62,070 nucleotides of DNA, from NCBI GenBank assembly GCA_934167835.1, contig CAKPLZ010000007.1, positions 1 to 62,070 on the forward strand, given 5' to 3'. Source of the DNA: an uncultured Clostridia bacterium. GTDB lineage: Bacteria > Bacillota > Clostridia > TANB77 > CAG-508. Shown here in pieces: positions 52,377 to 61,380 of this stretch (positions within the stretch are counted from its first letter, which is position 1; every line of letters starts with the position of its first letter). The position numbers and the translations under genes were made by a program. The notes under the pieces were generated by a model. It did no database searches and had not been told where the DNA came from. It was given only the letters and a program-made list of their open reading frames with translations.

Positions 52377-54356
52377 ATGGATAAAACACAAGCTAAAAAA
52401 AGAATAGATGAATTAAACAAATTAACAGCATATTATGCTACAAAATACTATGATGATGATAAACCTGAAATCAGTGACTTTGAGTATGATATGCTTATGA
52501 ATGAGCTTAAAAACTTAGAAAAGGAATTTCCAGAGTTTGTTTCAAAAAACTCACTTACACAAAAAGTTGGTGGGACTGTTAAAGAAGGATTTGAAAAAGT
52601 GGAACATAGCGTTCCACTTCAAAGTTTACAAGATGTATTTTCTCTTGAGGAAGTACAAGAATTTTGCCTAAAAATGCAAAAAGAAGACCCTAATGTTTCT
52701 TATGTTGTAGAAACTAAAATAGATGGCCTTTCTGTAGCTTTGGAATACAAAAATGGGGAATTTGTAAGAGGAGCAACAAGGGGAAATGGATTAGTTGGAG
52801 AAGATGTTACAGACAATTTAAAAACCATTAAACATATTCCTAAAAAGTTAAAAGAACCAATAGACATTATTGTACGCGGTGAAGTTTTTATAGGAAAAGA
52901 AGATTTTGAAGCATTAAACGACACCTTAGATGAAGATGAAAAATTTGCAAATGCTAGAAACTTAGCTGCTGGCTCACTTCGCCAGATGGATAGCAAAATA
53001 GCCGCTTCCAGACCACTTGATATTTTCATCTTTAATGTTCAAAAATGTGATACTATAACTTTCACATCACATTATGAATCATTAAAATATCTACAAAAAA
53101 TAGGATTTAATATAAATCCAGTACTAATTCCATGTGACACAGTAAGAAAAGTAAAAAATGCCATAGAAAAAATAGGAAATGAAAGACCAACTTTAAATTT
53201 TGGAATAGATGGTGCTGTTGTAAAAGTAGATAATTTAGCCTTAAGAGAAAAAATAGGAACAACATTTAAAACACCAAAGTGGGCTGTAGCATATAAATAT
53301 CCACCAGAGCAAAAGGAAACTATATTAAAAGACATAATCTGCCAAGTAGGAAGAACAGGTGCAGTAACTCCAATGGCAATTTTAGAGCCAGTTGTGGTTG
53401 CAGGTTCTAAAATTTCTAAAACAACTCTTCATAATGAAGATTTTGTAAAAGAAAAAGATTTAAGAATTGGAGATACAGTAGTAATACAAAAAGCAGGAGA
53501 TGTTATACCAGAAGTAGTTCGAGCTGTTACAGAAAAGCGAACTGGTGAAGAAAAAGAATTTCAAATGCCTACAGTTTGCCCAGTATGTGGCGGACAAGTA
53601 GTTAGAATTCCAGGGCAAGCAGTAACTAAATGTATAGGAATTGAATGTCCTGCTAGAAATTTAAGAAATATAGAACATTTTGCATCAAAAGAAGCAATGA
53701 ATATAGAAGGCTTAGGCGAAAAAGTAATAAAACAGTTATATGATGCAGGCCTTATCCATAATATCGCAGATATATATTCATTAAAGCTTGAAGACATAGC
53801 AGGTCTTAAGAAAAATGGCAAAAAGTTTGCTGAAAACTTAATAAATGGTATAAATAAAAGTAAACAAAACAATTTAGATAGATTAATAACAGCACTAGGA
53901 ATAGAACAAGTAGGTGCAAAATCCGCTAAGATATTAGCCAAAAAATTCAAAACAATGGATGCCTTAGCAAAAGCAAACTTTGGCACATTAACATTTGTAG
54001 AAGAAGTAGGCCAAATAACAGCAAACAGCGTAAGAGAGTTTTTCATGCAAGACCAAACAAAAGATTTGCTTAAAAAATTAAAGGCAGCTGGAGTTAATAT
54101 GTCTTTAATAGAAGATACAGGAAAAGATAAGAGATTCAACGAACAAACATTTGTGCTAACAGGAACATTAGAAAATTATACAAGAGAGGAAGCAAGTAAT
54201 ATTATTGAAAGTTTTGGAGGAAAAACATCAGCCTCTGTCTCTAAAAAAACTTCTTATGTGCTTGCTGGTGAAGATGCAGGAAGTAAACTTGTAAAAGCAC
54301 AAAGCTTAGGAGTAAAAATCATCACAGAGAAAGAATTTGAAGAAATGATAAAATAA
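52377..54356 (+). CDS. ligA: NAD+-dependent DNA ligase
   Basis: A 659-residue replicative ligase. An Ia domain is followed by adenylation with the catalytic Lys in VETKIDGLSVAL (about residue 114). The OB domain, a four-Cys zinc finger (CPVCGGQVV...CIGIECPA), helix-hairpin-helix repeats (IEGLGEKVIKQL, LGIEQVGAKSAKIL) and a BRCT domain complete it. It starts at ATG 52377 behind GAGGAAGG. No uvrD/pcrA neighbour is present. Confidence 0.97.
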   Translation: MDKTQAKKRIDELNKLTAYYATKYYDDDKPEISDFEYDMLMNELKNLEKEFPEFVSKNSLTQKVGGTVKEGFEKVEHSVPLQSLQDVFSLEEVQEFCLKMQKEDPNVSYVVETKIDGLSVALEYKNGEFVRGATRGNGLVGEDVTDNLKTIKHIPKKLKEPIDIIVRGEVFIGKEDFEALNDTLDEDEKFANARNLAAGSLRQMDSKIAASRPLDIFIFNVQKCDTITFTSHYESLKYLQKIGFNINPVLIPCDTVRKVKNAIEKIGNERPTLNFGIDGAVVKVDNLALREKIGTTFKTPKWAVAYKYPPEQKETILKDIICQVGRTGAVTPMAILEPVVVAGSKISKTTLHNEDFVKEKDLRIGDTVVIQKAGDVIPEVVRAVTEKRTGEEKEFQMPTVCPVCGGQVVRIPGQAVTKCIGIECPARNLRNIEHFASKEAMNIEGLGEKVIKQLYDAGLIHNIADIYSLKLEDIAGLKKNGKKFAENLINGINKSKQNNLDRLITALGIEQVGAKSAKILAKKFKTMDALAKANFGTLTFVEEVGQITANSVREFFMQDQTKDLLKKLKAAGVNMSLIEDTGKDKRFNEQTFVLTGTLENYTREEASNIIESFGGKTSASVSKKTSYVLAGEDAGSKLVKAQSLGVKIITEKEFEEMIK

Positions 54357-54372
54357 AAGAAAGGAATTTACT

Positions 54373-54606
54373 ATGGAAGATTATACTTTTGAACGATTAT
54401 GGAAGGAATTAAATGAGGGGTATCAAATATATTATACTTACATGGGAAAACGATATTTACTATCTAAGTTAGACAAAAATTGCTATTCAAGAGAACTATT
54501 AAACAGAAATGAAAAGAGCCCTCATCCTAAAAATCAAATAGTAACGCTAAAGGCTGTTAAGGAACTTTTTGAATTTATGGAGGATATTGAGTATAAAATT
54601 AATTAG
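54373..54606 (+). CDS. Unknown 77-aa protein
   Basis: Starts at ATG 54373 behind AAAGGAA, 16 nt after ligA. It is a soluble mixed sequence (FERLWKELNEGYQIYYTYMGKRY, VTLKAVKELFEFMEDIEYK). The length and the 'YYTYMGKRYLLSK' strand suggest a small single domain, but I recognise no family. It is followed 12 nt later by ddh, so probably in the same transcript. Confidence 0.6.
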   Translation: MEDYTFERLWKELNEGYQIYYTYMGKRYLLSKLDKNCYSRELLNRNEKSPHPKNQIVTLKAVKELFEFMEDIEYKIN

Positions 54607-54618
54607 GAGGTATAAGTA

Positions 54619-55599
54619 ATGATTAGAATCGGAATTATAGGATATGGAAATTTAGGTAAAGGAACAGAACTTGCAATAAAGCAAAATCCAGACATGGGGC
54701 TTGTAGCAATATTTACAAGAAGAAATCCAGAAGATTTAAAAACTATTACAGGTGCAAAAGTTGTAAATGTTTCTGAAATAGAAAATTGGAAAGATAAAAT
54801 AGATGTAGCAATTTTATGTGGTGGATCTGCAACTGATTTACCAGTTCAAGGCCCTAAATATGCAGAACTATTTAACACAATAGATAGTTTTGATACACAT
54901 ACTAAAGTACCTGAATATTTTAAGAATGTAGATGCACAAGCAAAGAAAGGTAATAAGCTATCAATAATATCTGTAGGATGGGATCCAGGTTTATTCTCAA
55001 TAAATAGATTATATGCTGAATCAATACTAAGAAATGGGAAAACATATACATTCTGGGGAACAGGAGTAAGCCAAGGGCATTCAGATGCTATAAGAAGGAT
55101 ACCAGGAGTAAAAAATGCAGTACAATATACAATTCCTGTAGAAAAGGCAATAGAAAGTGTAAGAAATGGTGAAAACCCTAATCTTTCAACAAGAGAAAAA
55201 CATTTAAGAGAATGTTTTGTTGTAGCAGAAGATGGAGCAGATAAGGCAAAAATTGAGGAGCAAATAAAAACAATGCCAAATTATTTTGATGAATATGATA
55301 CAACTGTTCACTTTATATCTGAAGAAGAATTAAAAGCAAATCACAGTGGAATGCCTCATGGTGGATTTGTTATAAGAAGCGGAAATACAGGCATTTCTGA
55401 AAACACCAAACAAATTATCGAATATTCATTAAAATTAGAATCAAACCCAGAATTTACTGCAAGTGTTTTAATTGCGTATGCAAGAGCAGCATATAGATTG
55501 CATGAAAAAGGAGAAACTGGTGCAAGAACAGTACTTGATATTCCACCAGCAATGCTAAGTACAAAAACAGGAGAAGAGTTGTTAAAAACAATAATATAA
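54619..55599 (+). CDS. ddh: meso-Diaminopimelate dehydrogenase
   Basis: A 326-residue NADP-dependent enzyme that makes meso-diaminopimelate in one step from tetrahydrodipicolinate for lysine and peptidoglycan. It has a Rossmann start IRIGIIGYGNLGKGTELAI, FTRRNPEDL (NADP phosphate-binding Arg), SVGWDPGLFSINRL, SQGHSDAIRRIPGV and MPHGGFVIRSGNTG. It starts at ATG 54619 behind AGGAGG. Implies the short dehydrogenase branch of DAP synthesis. Confidence 0.95.
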   Translation: MIRIGIIGYGNLGKGTELAIKQNPDMGLVAIFTRRNPEDLKTITGAKVVNVSEIENWKDKIDVAILCGGSATDLPVQGPKYAELFNTIDSFDTHTKVPEYFKNVDAQAKKGNKLSIISVGWDPGLFSINRLYAESILRNGKTYTFWGTGVSQGHSDAIRRIPGVKNAVQYTIPVEKAIESVRNGENPNLSTREKHLRECFVVAEDGADKAKIEEQIKTMPNYFDEYDTTVHFISEEELKANHSGMPHGGFVIRSGNTGISENTKQIIEYSLKLESNPEFTASVLIAYARAAYRLHEKGETGARTVLDIPPAMLSTKTGEELLKTII

Positions 55600-55623
55600 T
55601 TTTTGATTTGAAAGGATATAATA

Positions 55624-56061
55624 ATGAGAGCAGTAATACAAAGAGTAAGAAATGCGGAAGTTAAAGTAGATGATAAAATTACAGGACAAATCGGTCAAGG
55701 GCTATTAATACTTTTAGGAGTTGGGCCTGATGATTCTGAAAGCAATGCAGATGAACTTGTGAAAAAAATCTGCAACTTAAGAATTTTTCGCGATTCTCAA
55801 GATAAAATGAATTTATCTGTTAAAGATATAGATGGAGAGATTCTCGTGGTTTCTCAGTTTACTTTATATGCAGACTGCCAAAAGGGAAACAGACCAAGCT
55901 TCGTAAATGCTGCTTCACCTGACATGGCAAATAGGTTATACGAATATTTTAAAGAAAAGTGCAGGGGAGAAGTTAAGCATGTTGGAAGCGGAATTTTTGG
56001 AGCAGATATGAAAGTAAGTCTTTTAAATGATGGACCAGTTACAATAATTTTAGAAAAATAA
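55624..56061 (+). CDS. dtd: D-aminoacyl-tRNA deacylase
   Basis: A 145-residue proofreading enzyme that removes D-amino acids from tRNA. Family signatures are MRAVIQRVRNAEVKVDD at the start, VVSQFTLYADCQKGNRPSF and the C-terminal NDGPVTIILE. Full length. It starts at ATG 55624 behind GAAAGG. It follows ddh by 24 nt. Confidence 0.96.
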   Translation: MRAVIQRVRNAEVKVDDKITGQIGQGLLILLGVGPDDSESNADELVKKICNLRIFRDSQDKMNLSVKDIDGEILVVSQFTLYADCQKGNRPSFVNAASPDMANRLYEYFKEKCRGEVKHVGSGIFGADMKVSLLNDGPVTIILEK

Positions 56062-56443
56062 TTGACAATAGCTAAATAATATGCTAATATATTTAAAATG
56101 CATTGAAGAGGAAAAGTAACATTTCATTTTATATCAGTGAGTTACGTATAGTGTGAAGTAATTATAAAAGTTTTGTGAAAGAACACCTCGGAGCAGGCTA
56201 CCGAAAAATATTTATTTTAGTAGGCTAGCCCGGAAGCAAACCGTAATCTAATTGCTATGCTTGATAGAGCAAAAAAGGGATTATTAGAGATATTTAAACT
56301 TTGATAATAAATAAGGTGGCACCGCGGATACCAGTATTCGTCCTTATTATAGGATAATACTGGTATTTTTGTATAAGTGAAAGGAGGATGCTACTAATTA
56401 TTTATTATTATTTTATTATATATAAAAGAAAGAAGGTTTAAAT
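56062..56443 (+). promoter_or_regulatory. T-box leader of asnA
   Basis: Promoter TTGACA (56062-56067), 17-nt spacer, TAATAT (56085-56090, TGC-extended). The leader carries T-box AAGGTGGCACCGCGGATA (about 56313) and a terminator stem ACCAGTATTCGTCC-type/AATACTGGTATTTTT ending near 56372. tRNA-Asn is the likely effector. The 70 nt between the terminator and the start codon hold only the ribosome site. Confidence 0.9.
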
Positions 56444-57413
56444 ATGAAAAAAGAATTTAGTTATTTAGAAACAATAAAATCTATTGATGAGGTTAAAAAA
56501 TTTTTTGAAAAGCAAATAGAGGTAAGGCTAAACCTTACAAAAGTTCAAAGCCCACTGTTTTTAAAAACATCAACAGGACTACAAGACCAATTAACTGGTA
56601 GCGAAAAAGCTATTTGTTTTGAAAAAGGAGGAGAACAATTTGAGGTAATCCATTCTTTAGCTAAATGGAAAAGAGAAGCACTTCGGAAAATATGGATTTC
56701 CAATGCATACTGGACTATATACTAACATGAAAGCAATTAGAAAAGATGAAACTGTTGATAATATTCATTCAATTTATGTTGAGCAATGGGATTGGGAAAA
56801 GGTTATTGATATTAATGATAGAAGTATAGAATACTTGAAAGAAACAGTAAAATCAATTTATAAATCTATAAGGCAGACAGCAATATATATAAAAAGCAAG
56901 TACCATTCATTAACACTAGATTTACCAAAAACAGTGTATTTTATAGATAGCCAGGAATTAGAAAATCTATATCCAGATAAGACGCCAAGAGAAAGAGAAC
57001 AAATGATTGGTAAAGAAAAAAAGGCAGTATTTATAATTGGAATAGGAGATAAACTAAAATCAGGAATTGAGCATGATTTAAGAAGCCCGGATTATGATGA
57101 TTGGACCCTAAATGGAGATTTGCTAATTTACGATAAAGCAATATCTCAAACGATAGAAATATCTTCAATGGGAATTAGAGTAGATGCAGAAGCACTAGAA
57201 AAACAGCTTAAAAAATCAAAATGTGAAGAAAGAATTCAAATGCCATATCATCAAAAAATTTTAAAGAAAGAAATTCCATATACTATAGGAGGAGGAATAG
57301 GAGAATCAAGAATATTAATGCTTCTTTTAGAAAAAGAACATATAGCAGAGGTTCAAGCATCTTCATGGGAAAATAAAGTGTATGAGGAAATAAAAAAACT
57401 TAAAATTCTATAA
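56444..57413 (+). CDS. asnA: Aspartate-ammonia ligase (asparagine synthetase A), split by a +1 shift at CGG
   Basis: Makes Asn from Asp, ATP and ammonia. The 5' piece (KKEFSYLETIKSIDEVKKFF, SPLFLKTSTGLQDQLTG, HSLAKWKREAL) reaches CTT CGG at codon 81 and then drifts 13 codons to a stop. Skipping one base gives LGKYGFPMHTGLYTNMKAIRKDE and the normal rest (HSIYVEQWDWEKVI, IGGGIGESRILMLLL). The total is 322 residues, near family length. Regulated by a T-box, as asnS is. The intact remainder argues for recoding or a sequence error rather than decay. Confidence 0.87.
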
Positions 57414-57416
57414 AAA

Positions 57417-57492
<76 letters not shown>

Positions 57493-57583
57493 AACACTTA
57501 AGGTGTATTATACTATAATATAAAACAAATTTCAATAAAAAAGGGAAAAATTCAAAAAATTTCAAAAATTTGCATAAAAAGTA

Positions 57584-57612
57584 TTGAATTTTTTAAAAAT
57601 ATATTGTATAAT
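57584..57612 (+). promoter_or_regulatory. Promoter of the 5S rRNA-tRNA unit
   Basis: TTGAAT (57584-57589), 17-nt spacer, TATAAT (57607-57612), 8 nt before the 5S gene. Confidence 0.8.
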
Positions 57613-57619
57613 TCTATTC

Positions 57620-57734
<115 letters not shown>

Positions 57735-57741
57735 CTTATAT

Positions 57742-57817
57742 TCCCCGTTAGCTCAGTTGGTAGAGCGCTCGGCTGTTAACCGATAGGTCGTTGGTTCAAG
57801 TCCAACACGGGGAGCCA
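57742..57817 (+). tRNA. tRNA-Asn (GTT)
   Basis: Acceptor TCCCCGT/ACGGGGA, anticodon loop CTGTTAA with anticodon GTT, T arm GTTGG TTCAAGT CCAAC, CCA encoded. It would be the ligand for the two T-box leaders at 41979 and 56062. Confidence 0.94.
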
Positions 57818-57821
57818 GTAT

Positions 57822-57904
57822 GCGGATGTGGCGGAATTGGCAGACGCGCTGGTCTTAGGAACCAGTACTTCGGTGTGGGGGTTCAAGTCCCTTCATCCGC
57901 ACCA
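57822..57904 (+). tRNA. tRNA-Leu (TAG)
   Basis: Class II tRNA with a long variable arm (TACTTCGGTG region). Acceptor GCGGATG/CATCCGC, anticodon loop CTTAGGA with anticodon TAG, CCA encoded. Confidence 0.94.
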
Positions 57905-57910
57905 AATAAG

Positions 57911-57942
57911 GAAAGCAGAGATTTTTTAATCTCTGCTTTTTT
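57911..57942 (+). terminator. Terminator of the 5S-tRNA unit
   Basis: AAAGCAGAGAT/ATCTCTGCTTTTTT hairpin with T tract seven nt after tRNA-Leu. Confidence 0.9.
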
Positions 57943-58004
57943 ATGCCAATAAAAATCATATCTTTATCTTTTCATTCATAAAATGTACAAGGGTGGAGGA
58001 GAGT

Positions 58005-58655
58005 ATGAGAAATTTGAGGTCAAGATATTCAAGAAATAAATATGGAAGCATATTAAACACACATATTCAGCAAAATTTAAGGGAATATGCCATAGCGGGA
58101 ATTATCTTTATAATAGGAATTATGATAGGCATAGTTTTTGTTAACAATCTAACAGATGGACAAAACTTACAAATAAGCGCTTATATAAACGATTCGGTTT
58201 CTCAATTAAAAGAAAGCAAGAATTCAAATACAGTCCTTATTATAAAAGAATCTATAAAAGACAACTCTTTGCTTGTTTTATTACTTTGGATAATGGGATC
58301 TACAGTTATTGGCTTACTTATGGTTTATTTAATTGTTTGTTTTAAAGGATTTTGCTTTGGATACAGTCTATCTTCCATTATTTGCACTTTAGGCGTAGGT
58401 AAAGGGTGTTTATTTTTCTTTTTCACAATGTTTTTTAAAAGTCTGATTGTAATTCCGTGTGTTGTTGCTTTAGCTGTTAGTGGCATGAGATTATATAAAT
58501 CAATAATGCAAGACAGAAGAAAGGAAAACATAAAATTAGAAGTTTTAAGACATTCAGCTACTTCTATACTAATCCTAATTATTCTTGTAATAAGCTCTAT
58601 TTTAAGCTCATATATAACCAATAATATTTTTAAATATTTTGTTAAATACATATAG
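58005..58655 (+). CDS. spoIIM: Stage II sporulation protein M
   Basis: A 216-residue membrane protein with about five hydrophobic helices (about residues 30-49, 86-110, 117-135, 140-162 and 190-208) and the family motif FKGFCFGYSLSSIICTLGVGKG. SpoIIM anchors SpoIID and SpoIIP at the engulfing septum. spoIIP is 31 kb upstream. ATG 58005 follows GGTGGAGGAGAG. Confidence 0.9.
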   Translation: MRNLRSRYSRNKYGSILNTHIQQNLREYAIAGIIFIIGIMIGIVFVNNLTDGQNLQISAYINDSVSQLKESKNSNTVLIIKESIKDNSLLVLLLWIMGSTVIGLLMVYLIVCFKGFCFGYSLSSIICTLGVGKGCLFFFFTMFFKSLIVIPCVVALAVSGMRLYKSIMQDRRKENIKLEVLRHSATSILILIILVISSILSSYITNNIFKYFVKYI

Positions 58656-58727
58656 CATAAGTTCTAAAAAAGCTTAAAATGAATATATATAAATAAGGTG
58701 AAACTAATTAGAGAGGGGAGAAAAGAG

Positions 58728-59024
58728 ATGCCATTAGAAGATAGAAAGCAAATAACAAATACTATACAAAATGTTATTCTGGAAAACAGAGAAAAACTTA
58801 CAATTTCAGGAGTTTTAGACGTTTTAAGTTTTGATGATCAAATAGTTATCGTAGAAACCGAATTAGGACTATTAACAGTAAAAGGAGAAAACTTAAGAAT
58901 AAACAAGCTTAGTCTTGATACTACTGAAGTAATTGTAGAAGGAAAAATATATAATTTGGGCTATTCTGAAAAAAGTTTAGAAAAGAAATCAAGTGGTTCA
59001 TTTATTGGTAAAATTTTCAAGTAA
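58728..59024 (+). CDS. yabP: Sporulation protein YabP
   Basis: A 98-residue protein with the YabP/YqfC pattern: LTISGVLDVLSFDDQIVIVETELGLLTVKGENLRINKLSLD, a beta-rich fold. It is needed for spore formation in B. subtilis; its biochemical role is unknown. ATG 58728 behind GAGGGGAG. Next comes yabQ, as in Bacillus. Confidence 0.9.
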   Translation: MPLEDRKQITNTIQNVILENREKLTISGVLDVLSFDDQIVIVETELGLLTVKGENLRINKLSLDTTEVIVEGKIYNLGYSEKSLEKKSSGSFIGKIFK

Positions 59025-59036
59025 TGGAGGCTATAT

Positions 59037-59528
59037 ATGCAAAATCAAGCATACTCCTTTTTAATCTTTATTTTGAATGGAATTCTTATAGGTTTATTAT
59101 TTGATATATTTAGAATACTCAGAAAAAGCTTTAAAACACCTGATGTATTAACTATACTGGAAGACATATTTTTTGGAATTACAAGTGGAGCAATTTTGTT
59201 ATATTCAATTTTCAAATTTAATAATGGTGAATTAAGAATTTACATTCTATTGGGAGTATTAATTGGAATTTCAGTATACATACTCGTGTTTAGTAAAATT
59301 TTCATCAAAGTTTCGGTAAAAATTATTAGTATAATAAAACTTATATTTAAAATTGCTATAATAAAACCAATTAAATTTTTCTATAAAATAATAAAAAAGT
59401 TGATTATTAGACCAATACACATATTATATACAAAATTAAAACAAAAAATATTGTACTTTTTTAGAAATAAAAAGAAAAATGCAAAAATAAAACATAAAAA
59501 TTATAAAAAAAAGAAGGATTTTGCGTAA
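59037..59528 (+). CDS. yabQ: Spore cortex biosynthesis protein YabQ
   Basis: A 163-residue membrane protein. The start NQAYSFLIFILNGILIGLLFDIFRILRKSFKTPDVLTILEDIFFG matches YabQ. Several hydrophobic helices are followed by a very Lys-rich C-terminal tail (about residues 120-163). It localises to the outer forespore membrane in B. subtilis and is required for cortex formation. It starts at ATG 59037 behind TGGAGG, 12 nt after yabP. Confidence 0.88.
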   Translation: MQNQAYSFLIFILNGILIGLLFDIFRILRKSFKTPDVLTILEDIFFGITSGAILLYSIFKFNNGELRIYILLGVLIGISVYILVFSKIFIKVSVKIISIIKLIFKIAIIKPIKFFYKIIKKLIIRPIHILYTKLKQKILYFFRNKKKNAKIKHKNYKKKKDFA

Positions 59529-59583
59529 ATTTGTAGAAAATTATTAGTAAGGTATTTTAATTTATAAAAGCTGGGAGATACTA

Positions 59584-59856
59584 ATGAGAATAAAAAAGGT
59601 ATATAAAAAAATATTTTTTATAGCAATTGCAATATATATAATATATGTTTTTGCAAGTCAACAAAAGGTATTAAATGCATATACAAATACTCAGGCATAC
59701 TACTCAAAGCAAATTGCTGAAAAAGTTGCATATAAAGAGACTTTATATGATAAGAAAAATAATATAAATTCAGAGCAATATATTGAAGAAGAAGCAAGAG
59801 AAAAGTTAGATATGTATCTACCTAATGAAAGAGTTTATATAGATACAAGTAAATAA
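59584..59856 (+). CDS. DivIC/FtsB-like cell-division protein
   Basis: A 90-residue protein with a short cytosolic start, one membrane helix (about residues 10-25), a coiled coil, and the family end EQYIEEEAREKLDMYLPNERVYID. This corresponds to the septum-formation initiator (DivIC) placed after yabQ in spore formers. It starts at ATG 59584 behind GGGAG. Confidence 0.85.
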   Translation: MRIKKVYKKIFFIAIAIYIIYVFASQQKVLNAYTNTQAYYSKQIAEKVAYKETLYDKKNNINSEQYIEEEAREKLDMYLPNERVYIDTSK

Positions 59857-59890
59857 AAGAAAGGTAGTACTAACCTACCTTTCTAGTTTT
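59857..59890 (+). terminator. Rho-independent terminator
   Basis: AGAAAGGTAG/CTACCTTTCT hairpin followed by a T-rich stretch, after the sporulation cluster. Confidence 0.8.
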
Positions 59891-59959
59891 TGTTCTAAAA
59901 TTTTAATTCGACAATCTTTCCAAAAAAAGAGTATAAAAGAATAAAGGAGGAAATATACT

Positions 59960-61285
59960 ATGAACTTAGAAGATTTATCACTTACAGAATTGCGCGAAAA
60001 AGCAAAAGAAGAAGGAATTAAAAGTACTACTAAATTTAAAAAAGAGGAGTTAATATCTATTCTTAAAGAAAAAAATGAAGAGGGAAAATCTCAAGAACTA
60101 ATCAGTGAAAAAGAAGATTTTAATGAAATTATTACTGAAGAAGGCTATAAATTAACAAGTGATGGTGACGAAGTTGTTCAAGGAATCTTGGAAGTATTAC
60201 CTGATGGATATGGATTCCTAAGAGGAGAAAATTATCTTCCTACAGTAAAAGATGTATATGTATCACCAATACAAATTAAAAGATTTAGACTAAATACAGG
60301 AGATAAAGTAAAAGGAATAAAAAGAACACCGAAAGAAGGCGAAAAATTCCCAGCATTAATATTTGTTGGTGCTGTAAATGGAGAGCATCCAGAAAAAGCA
60401 ATGAAAAGACGTTCTTTTGATGACTTAATTCCAATTTACCCACAGGAAAGAATTAGATTAGAAACATCTAAAGATGAGTATACAATGAGAATGATGGATT
60501 TATTATGCCCAATAGGTAAAGGTCAAAGAGGAATGATTGTTGCTCCACCTAAAGCAGGAAAAACAACAATCTTAAAGAAAATAGCAAACAGTATTACAGC
60601 AAATAATCCAGATTTAGAGTTAATAGTATTATTAATAGATGAAAGACCAGAAGAAGTAACAGATATGAAACGTTCTATTAAAGGTGATGTTATTTACTCA
60701 ACTTTTGATGAATTACCAGAACATCATGTTAAAGTTGCAGAAATGGTACTAGAAAGAGGCAAAAGATTAGTAGAGCAACACAAAGATGTTGTAATATTAT
60801 TAGATAGTATTACAAGACTTGCAAGAGCCTATAACTTAGTAGTTCCAGCATCTGGAAGAACACTATCAGGAGGTCTTGACCCTGCAGCACTTCATAAACC
60901 AAAAAGATTCTTTGGTGCAGCAAGAAACACAGAAGATGCAGGAAGTTTAACAATTTTAGCAACAGCACTTGTTGAAACCGGAAGTAGAATGGATGATGTT
61001 ATATTTGAAGAATTCAAAGGAACAGGAAATATGGAAGTTCACTTAGACAGAGCACTATCAGAAAAACGTATATTCCCTGCAATTGATATAAATAAATCAG
61101 GAACAAGAAAAGAGGAACTATTGCTTACAAAAGATGAATTAAATACAATGTATAATCTAAGAAAAGCAATAGCAAACATGAATACTCAAGAAATGACAGA
61201 ACAAATAATGGAACAAATAATAACAACTAAAAATAACCAAGAATTTTTGGAAAGAGTAAATATATTCTTAAAAAATGCACATTAA
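59960..61285 (+). CDS. rho: Transcription termination factor Rho
   Basis: A 441-residue hexameric RNA helicase. A SAP-like N-terminus (LEDLSLTELREKAKEEGIKS) and the cold-shock RNA-binding domain (GILEVLPDGYGFLRGENYLP) are followed by the ATPase domain with Walker A APPKAGKTTILKK (about residue 197), LLIDERPEEVTDM and LLDSITRLARAYN. It starts at ATG 59960 behind AAAGGAGG. Confidence 0.97.
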   Translation: MNLEDLSLTELREKAKEEGIKSTTKFKKEELISILKEKNEEGKSQELISEKEDFNEIITEEGYKLTSDGDEVVQGILEVLPDGYGFLRGENYLPTVKDVYVSPIQIKRFRLNTGDKVKGIKRTPKEGEKFPALIFVGAVNGEHPEKAMKRRSFDDLIPIYPQERIRLETSKDEYTMRMMDLLCPIGKGQRGMIVAPPKAGKTTILKKIANSITANNPDLELIVLLIDERPEEVTDMKRSIKGDVIYSTFDELPEHHVKVAEMVLERGKRLVEQHKDVVILLDSITRLARAYNLVVPASGRTLSGGLDPAALHKPKRFFGAARNTEDAGSLTILATALVETGSRMDDVIFEEFKGTGNMEVHLDRALSEKRIFPAIDINKSGTRKEELLLTKDELNTMYNLRKAIANMNTQEMTEQIMEQIITTKNNQEFLERVNIFLKNAH

Positions 61286-61287
61286 AA

Positions 61288-61316
61288 TTGATTTAATAGC
61301 TATTGCATGGTATAAT
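61288..61316 (+). promoter_or_regulatory. Promoter of the 140-aa membrane protein gene
   Basis: TTGATT (61288-61293), 17-nt spacer, TATAAT (61311-61316), directly after the rho stop. Confidence 0.75.
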
Positions 61317-61380
61317 AGTTAAAGCAAACAAACTTATAAATCTCCACACAATAAAACTTTATTTTAGGAGGACCAAGCAA

